In this document: positions 58,102 to 64,000 of the stretch, piece by piece
Layout of the letters: each line of letters opens with the position of its first letter
Numbering within the stretch: position 1 is the stretch's first letter
NCBI GenBank assembly: GCA_025667525.1
Contig: CM046876.1
Span: forward strand, 27,553,224 to 27,617,223
Origin: Glebionis coronaria
Lineage: Eukaryota > Streptophyta > Magnoliopsida > Asterales > Asteraceae
Length of the DNA stretch: 64,000 nt
Reading direction: 5' to 3'
Made by a program: the position numbers and the translations under genes
Notes under the pieces: model-generated
Seen by the model: the letters and a program-made list of their open reading frames with translations, nothing else
What the model was told of the DNA's origin: nothing
The model's database searches: none

Positions 58102-58638
58102 ACTCATCTTTGGTTTAAATTCAATTAAAGGTACTTAACTTTTTTTTTCTCAATTTAAGGTATCGATCTTTTTCCTTGTTGCAATGTTGGGATAATTAAC
58201 GAAATTAAAAACGACCGTTTACTTTGTTATTGCACCGTTAGTCCTTTATATTAACGACACTTTATAATAAACTCAAAATCCGTTTTTTTATATTTTTAGA
58301 CTGTTATCTGCCTTTTTATCTTATTTTTATCGTTTCCGGTCAAAAATGGTAAAAAAACAAAAACGTCAAAAAACTGACGAGAAGTGTAAAAAATGGATGA
58401 AACTGGTAAAAATTATACGAAAAATGTAGAAAATGGTCGAAAACTATAAAATAATTAATTTTGAGTTTATTAGAAAGTGTCGCCAATATAAAGGACTAAC
58501 GATACAATTATAAAGTAAACGGTCGTTTTTAATTTCGTTTATTATCCCAACATTGCAATAAGAAAAAAGATCGATACCTTAAATTGAGAAAAAAAAAGTT
58601 GAGTGCCTTTAATTGAATTTAAACCAAGAGATGAGTTC
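58102..58638. repeat. Nested foldback in the left arm
   Basis: Arms of about 185 bp (58102-58285 and 58450-58638) are inverted copies, including CGACCGTTTACTTT, TCAATTTAAGGTATCGATC and GCAATGTTGGGATAAT. Its outer end shares ACTCATCTTTGGTTTAAA with the host element's own terminal repeat, so it may be a related MITE or an internal duplication. Confidence 0.8.
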
Positions 58639-58879
58639 TACATAGAACATAAACCAATAAAAGAAGAAAGGAATCAATCTCAACCTTTCATTTTTTTCAT
58701 CAAAAAATAAAAACTTATCTTTCACCTTTTTTTAAAAACACCATATCTTTCAAACGATAAATCGTCAGATTACGAAAAATACACCATTGCGACGAAAAAA
58801 TTCTTATCTTTCAGTAGATAGGCACTTTGATATATTTTTGACGATTTTTTATTATTGCGGTTTTCGACTATAAAAATCA

Positions 58880-60680
58880 CATGTAATTCGGAAAAATTAC
58901 TTGTGATTCTTTTATAAAAAAAATTAAATTTTTTTACAGAATAAATAAATAACTTTTATTATTATTTATTAATGTAACTATTTACATAGTCGAATGTAAA
59001 CACGTAACAAGTTACGTCACTAGCTTTTTCATATAGTTTCGGTGATTTTTTGTTGAAATTTTCGTCCAAAAAAATTACACATAATTTGTAAAATCACTAG
59101 TAATTTGTAAAATCAGTTGTGATTTGTATTTCTAAAATGCATGTGTGATTCCATATATCGCATGTGATTTCATAAATGTAAAATTGTAAATGTGATATTA
59201 AAGTAATAAACCACGTGTGATTTCAGAAATCCTTAAATACAAACGATTTTATAAATTCACGTGTGCTTTATAAAGTAATAAATCACATGTGATCCGTAAA
59301 TGCGGAAATAAAAAAAATCGAGTCGAAAGTATATAGAAGTACGTATCATTAAAAAGAAAATTTACCACAAATCACATATGATTTGGTAAAATCATGTCAT
59401 TTGACACAAATCACAACTGTTTGAAAAAATTACTTACGGTTTGGCGAAAATTATGATTTTGGATTTAGTATAAGTAAATTGTTATTCGGATCAATCACAT
59501 GTAATTATCATTAAATCACATGTAATTTAAGCAGAATTACATGTGATTAAAATAAACTCATAACTAATTAAAAAGCAAATTTGCTTTATATATTTCACAT
59601 GAATCACATGTAAAAACACACAGAGAATCACATGTAATTCAAGTAAAATTACATGTGATCAAAACAAATTCACATGTAATTCAGAAGCCAGTTTACTTTC
59701 TATATTTTATATGAATGACAACAAAACATTTTTTATATTAACAGAATTACATGTGATTCAAACAAAAGCACATGTGATTCATCTAAAGTGGGTTTGTTAG
59801 AAGAAGTTAAAATTTTGAAATGTTTGAATCACATGTAATGCAAGCAAATTCACATGTAATTATCATCGAATGACATGTGATCCAATGCAAGCAAAATCAC
59901 ATGTAATTATCATCGTATTACATGTAATTCAAGCAGACAATTTAATATATTAACAAGATTACATGTGATTAAAAAAATCACATGTGATTCATCTAAAGTG
60001 GGTTTGTTAGAAAAAGTTAAGGTTTCGGAATGCTTAAATCACATGTAATGCAAGAAAAATCATATGTAATTATCACCGAATCACATGCAATTCAAGCAGA
60101 ATTACATGTGATTCAAACAAAATCACATGTAATTTAGAAGCCAATTTGTTTTATATATTTTACATAAATGAAAACATAATACGTGATTAAAAAAATCACA
60201 TGTGATTCATCTAATGTGGGTTTGTTAGAAAAAGTTACGGTTTCGGTATGCTTGAATCATATGTAATGCAAGCAAAATCACATGTAATTATCACCGAATC
60301 ACATGTAATTCAGAAGCCAATTTGTTTTACATATATTTTTTTGGGTAAAGGGGACTCCACCCCGGTAAAATGAACATATTTGATATTAATGGCAACAAAC
60401 ATTTTAATATATAAACAAAATTACATGTGATTCAAACATTTAAATGTAATTCACATAAATCACGTGTGGTTTTAAAATAATAACGAAAATATTTTTGTCA
60501 TTTAATATACGGTTATTTTCATATACTTTTAACGATTTTACAATGTTGAAATTTACGTAAAAAAAATACACGTGATTTCACAAATCGCATGTGACGTTAC
60601 AAATTCAAATGTGATTTTTAAAATAATTAATCAAACATGAGTTTTCGAGAATTACATGTAATTTTTCGAGAATTACATGT
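58880..60680. repeat. Array of about 30 or more AATCACATGTAATT-type motifs
   Basis: The near-palindrome AATYACATGTRATT (core CACATGTG or ACATGT, variants CACGTGTG and CATATG) recurs throughout in both orientations. In 59500-60330 many copies lie within 15-30 bp of each other. A higher-order unit of about 210-217 bp is visible: the word ATCTAAAGTGGGTTTGTTAG recurs at 59781 and 59991, with one variant at 60208. No open reading frame. Confidence 0.9.
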
Positions 60681-60982
60681 GATTTTTTTACGAAATTTTT
60701 TAAAAAAAGTTCGCCGAAAGTATATAGAAGTGCATATCTATGGAAAGATAATTGAATTCCCGTCGTGAAGGTATAATTATTTTTTCATAACGATTAACGG
60801 TTTGAGAGATATTTAATTTTTAAGAAATAGGATAAAAATGTGTTTTTTTAATTAAATTTAAAAAGATTAATATTGGATGGTGGAGATTGCTTCTTTTGTT
60901 CTTTTTTAGATACATGTTCCTTAGAACTTTTCTCTTTAGACCAAAGATGAGTACCTTTTTATGCTATTTACCCTTTTCAAAA

Positions 60983-61445
60983 TAGTTTTGCCCACCACCC
61001 TCTCGACGCCTAAAGCTGGGAAATCGATTCTTTTATTTGATCGAGTTTTAAATAAGTTCACGTCAACAACTGGTTTGTTAATTTGTTTTTCTTAGATTTT
61101 ACTATAAATCAGATCGGATCGGTTTTAACCGGGTCAATTCAATAACCTGTTTTTCACCAGTTTTTGAACTGATCCCGACCATTTTATTATTTATTTGTTT
61201 TTCTTAGATTCTTTTATAATAAGTGTATTTTCTAAAAAAAGTGTCATTTTTTGTTATAATGCAAGTAACAAAGAATAACTCAAAAATAATATCAAAATTA
61301 TCCTCAAAACTTTAAACTCTTTTAGGACCTGAAATAACTTCAAGTTACACTTTATAAGTATCCATAAAACAAAAATAAAATATAATGTCTTTAGTATCTC
61401 ATCATCGTCTTAACCGACAGAAACAGAACAGTCGCTTCTGGAACA
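60983..61445. other. Intergenic and 3' untranslated sequence of the RBP45-like gene
   Basis: About 400 bp without coding. The part just below 61446 is presumably the 3' UTR of the minus-strand gene. No transposon ends recognised. Confidence 0.5.
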
Positions 61446-63773
61446 TTAGCTTACGGGCTGTTGATGATTTCCATACCCGTTAGATCCATACATGCCTGAA
61501 TCCTGACCCTGTTGCATACCATATCCATAACCGCCACCGTAACCTTGTCTCCCCTGGTAGTTACCGTTCTGTCAAACAAGTGTATACGTTACGGGTTAGT
61601 GGTCCCTGACAGAATTCTGTAAAACACATGGATTGTTATGATAAGAGGCCTAAATCCTAATAATGGTCTCCTAATCCCCACTAAAGACTGCCAATGATGT
61701 TGCTTGTCATGATCCTACCAAAAATCAGGCCCACGGGCCCATTAAGAAGCTCGCCTCTTCACCAAACTCTAATACTAAGTTGCCGTCTTAAAGAGCAATA
61801 GAGCATGATACCTTAAACCATATAAAATACCTAGTATATATGCACGGGCGTCAGGTCTAACAAAACCATAAAACAGAGACCAGCAAGTTTTAACAGGAAG
61901 TAATGTCACTCCGAGAGGCTGACTCCTAACTCTTTTGACACCAAACAAGCTGCACGTGAGCATGTCACGGCTAATTAAATTTGGATAAACAACTCAAGGA
62001 CATACTATTTTAATTCATCTAAATAGTTATATAGCAGCCTAAATTAGGTCAGGGTACGACCATTTATGCTTATCTTAAGAAATATATCCCAGCCTATCTC
62101 TAAAATAATATCATCTGACTTCTCATGCTCGTAAGTAAACACCATACATTAACAACAAAATTGCTGAAAATTTGACACATTAACTTTAATTGTCGTCAAG
62201 TTGAGTTGTAATACTTCCCCACTGATAATCTTACACACGTCGTAGTTAGCTATGGTAATGCTAAGTTAAGAACTAATACATGCTAATCATATCACATCAA
62301 GGCATGTTTCAAACTAGGCGAGATTTTGAGCTCAAAAACCAAAGTGCCACCAGTTACCAAAAAAAGTTTTCTCCCTTCTCTAAATAGAAAATCTTAATTA
62401 ACAAATCAATCGAGAGAAATATAAAAACAACTACTTCTAAACAAAAAGAGAATCGATTGGTTGACTTATAATAGGCTTACTAATAACCCATAGAGTCCTA
62501 ATGTATTTAATAAGTTAAGCAACAAATGCATACCTGTCTGGCAGCTGGGGTTTTACCCCACGATATACGAACTGTCTGCTTGCCGATCACCGTGCCATGC
62601 ATGTTCTGAATTGCTTCCTCGGCGCTGCTTCTGTATAATAACAAACAAACAAAACACCATTATTAAGTTAACAAAAACAACTCCATTAGATACAAACACA
62701 AACGACACAACAAAGAAGTACCTGTTCGCAAATCTAACAAAACCACATCCTTTCCCTATAGGTATCTTGACCGATAAAATCTCGCCACACTGAATAAATG
62801 TTTGCCTCAAGTCTTCGTCATTGACTTCCGAGTCAAGTCCACCGACAAAAATCTGTGTAAAAGTCAACACGTTAGCAAAAGTCACAAATATGTTACTTGC
62901 AATTAAACAACAAACCAAAACCAACATACGGTTGTATTTGAAGAATCTTCGTCAGACTGAGAGTTTTGAGACATAGCACCAAATGAACCCCCTCCGCCAG
63001 ATAATAGCACAGCTAATATACATAAGAAGTGAATAAATTTACTTGAATACATGCAATGCAATACCAACCTTTTGTCATTGTAGAGTCATATTTTTTGTCC
63101 ATTTGTTAGTCAATTTGTATCCAACAAACCCCGAATTCAAATATGATGTTTTTATAAAAACGTTAACTTTATGTATTAAAAAGCCAAGTAGGACAAAAAG
63201 CATCTTTTAATGACCGAGATGTACAAAAAAAATATGATGACTGAATCAAGAAAAAAGGGGTCGGAAAAACACACCTTGTGATCCATATTGTTGTTGTTGC
63301 CCATATTGTTGCTGACCTGAAGGCTTCTTAGGAGTTGCAACACCAATACGCATGGCCCTGCTTGAGCAATATTGACCGTTCATTTCATTCATGGCTCTTG
63401 TTCTTTCATTATCATCACTAAATCTAACAAACCCGTATCCTTTTGAACAGCCAGTACTTGTGTCAACAACTACCTTTGCACCTTTGACTGATGGATATCG
63501 ACTGGCAAATGTTTCATGCAAAAGTGTATCCGTCACATCTGGAGCCAAATCTCCCACAAAAATAGATAGATCTGAACCAGTGTCTCCTCCACGTTTTTCC
63601 CCTGTGCTAAAGCTCGCCCAGTTTAACCGAAAAGCTTGATCAGTGTTTGGCATCATAGTCCCGTTGTAGGTTTGAAGAACTTTTTCAGCAGCTGAATGAG
63701 AAACAAACTCGATGAATCCATAACGCTCTGATTGACTGGTTTGCTTGTTCCTTATGATCTTTATAGTTTGTAC
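61446..63773 (-). CDS. RBP45: RBP45/RBP47-type three-RRM RNA-binding protein, 5' end outside window
   Basis: Five exons read on the minus strand with GT-AG introns and consistent phase: 63773-63275, 63012-62930, 62852-62722, 62630-62534, 61568-61446 (stop TAA). Exon 63773 starts in mid-RRM1 (VQTIKIIRNKQTSQSERYGFIEF). RRM2 has IFVGDL and KGYGFVRF; RRM3 has IFVGGL and KGCGFVRF. A glutamine-rich linker (QQQYGQQQQYGSQ) separates RRM2 and 3, and the C-terminus is glycine/tyrosine-rich. The family binds poly(A)/U-rich RNA in the nucleus and cytoplasm and takes part in mRNA processing and stress granules (family knowledge). The first exon with the N-terminal Q/P-rich part and half of RRM1 lies beyond 64000. 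All three RRMs that can be seen look intact, so I regard the gene as functional. Confidence 0.95.
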
Positions 63774-64000
63774 CTAAATATGTATAGAAATATAGAGAAG
63801 ATATTAGATGCTATGAAAGATATAACAAGTAAATATGAAATAGTATGTCAACAAAAATGTAAATCATGTAGCAAGATCCTTGCATCATATGTCCCTATAT
63901 GCATCTTTGTGTACAAGTTACCAAAAAAAAAAACAAGTAATGCCTCAACGACAAATTAAGATACATAAGTCCAATTTTATCATGAGTTTAGACAGATGGT
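63774..64000 (-). other. RBP45: Intron of the RBP45-like gene running off the window
   Basis: Intron sequence before the exon start at 63773 (acceptor TATTTAG). The upstream exon is not reached. Confidence 0.7.

Larger units (their letters stand above)
58081..60972. mobile_element. 2.9-kb Mutator-like non-autonomous element with a repeat-array core
   Basis: Target duplication CTTTTCAAAA at 58071-58080 and 60973-60982. The terminal inverted repeats are GGACAAATTGAATAAAAAG and, complemented from the right, GGTAAATAGCATAAAAAGG, both continuing into TACTCATCTTTGGT. Inner arms also pair (about 58630-58870 with 60700-60940). No transposase or any long open frame. The core (58880-60680) is an array of near-palindromic 14-mers. 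A separate foldback occupies 58102-58638 inside the left arm. Confidence 0.8.

Noticed and set aside
58880..60680. A CRISPR array
   Set aside because: Eukaryotic context, irregular spacing, repeats in both orientations with drift, no cas genes.

Overview
Eukaryotic plant nuclear DNA, most likely from an Asteraceae (daisy family) genome. The evidence is spliced genes, AT-rich intergenic DNA and dense nested LTR retrotransposons, several with Gag-Pol types that I remember as abundant in Asteraceae (that family call is from memory, not from a search). The only clear host gene is a minus-strand, 5'-truncated RBP45/47-type three-RRM RNA-binding protein at 61446-63773. Almost everything else is mobile DNA or its debris.

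Layout. 1-676: remnant of a chromovirus-like LTR carrying a tRNA-derived SINE with an 18-bp target duplication. 885-1510: broken gene with a copia-protease-like half and an ARID-family-like half, cut off by an antisense Ty3/gypsy LTR piece (1505-1862). 2120-2149: Helitron-type 3' terminus (minus). 2150-10495: mostly non-coding repeat debris, with three strong hairpins between 6021 and 7030.

10501-38726 is one Ty1/copia element (A; 470-bp LTRs, TSD AGGTA). It was split first by a Ty1/copia element B (11008-22801, TSD CTAAT, large coiled-coil Gag, SIRE/Tnt1-94-like Pol). It was split again by a Ty3/gypsy Tat-type element D (25198-35912). D carries a spliced antisense gene (32194-35164) with its own TATA box. 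A deletion at 35912/35913 removed most of D's 3' LTR and A's integrase core. 38942-45207 is a decayed minus-strand copia element (E). It is flanked by a 146-bp direct repeat instead of the usual 5-bp duplication, and its LTR has an snRNA-type promoter module. 46160-52178 is a young, almost intact copia element (C; 456-bp LTRs, TSD ATTAC, one frame of 1,512 codons with only two stop codons).

52184-61000 is a field of DNA-transposon derivatives. It holds two paralogous ~0.7-kb non-autonomous copies, a 396-bp foldback MITE whose empty site survives in the paralog, a GC-rich 453-bp MITE, two related Helitron 3' ends, and a 2.9-kb Mutator-like element (58081-60972). The core of that last element is ~1.8 kb of dozens of near-palindromic AATCACATGTAATT-type motifs. 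This array is the most unusual object in the window.

The retroelements do not cooperate with the host gene. Counted LTR divergences (E about 2.6%, A about 2%, B and C about 1%, D 1 in 163 bp) agree with the nesting order: A before B and D.
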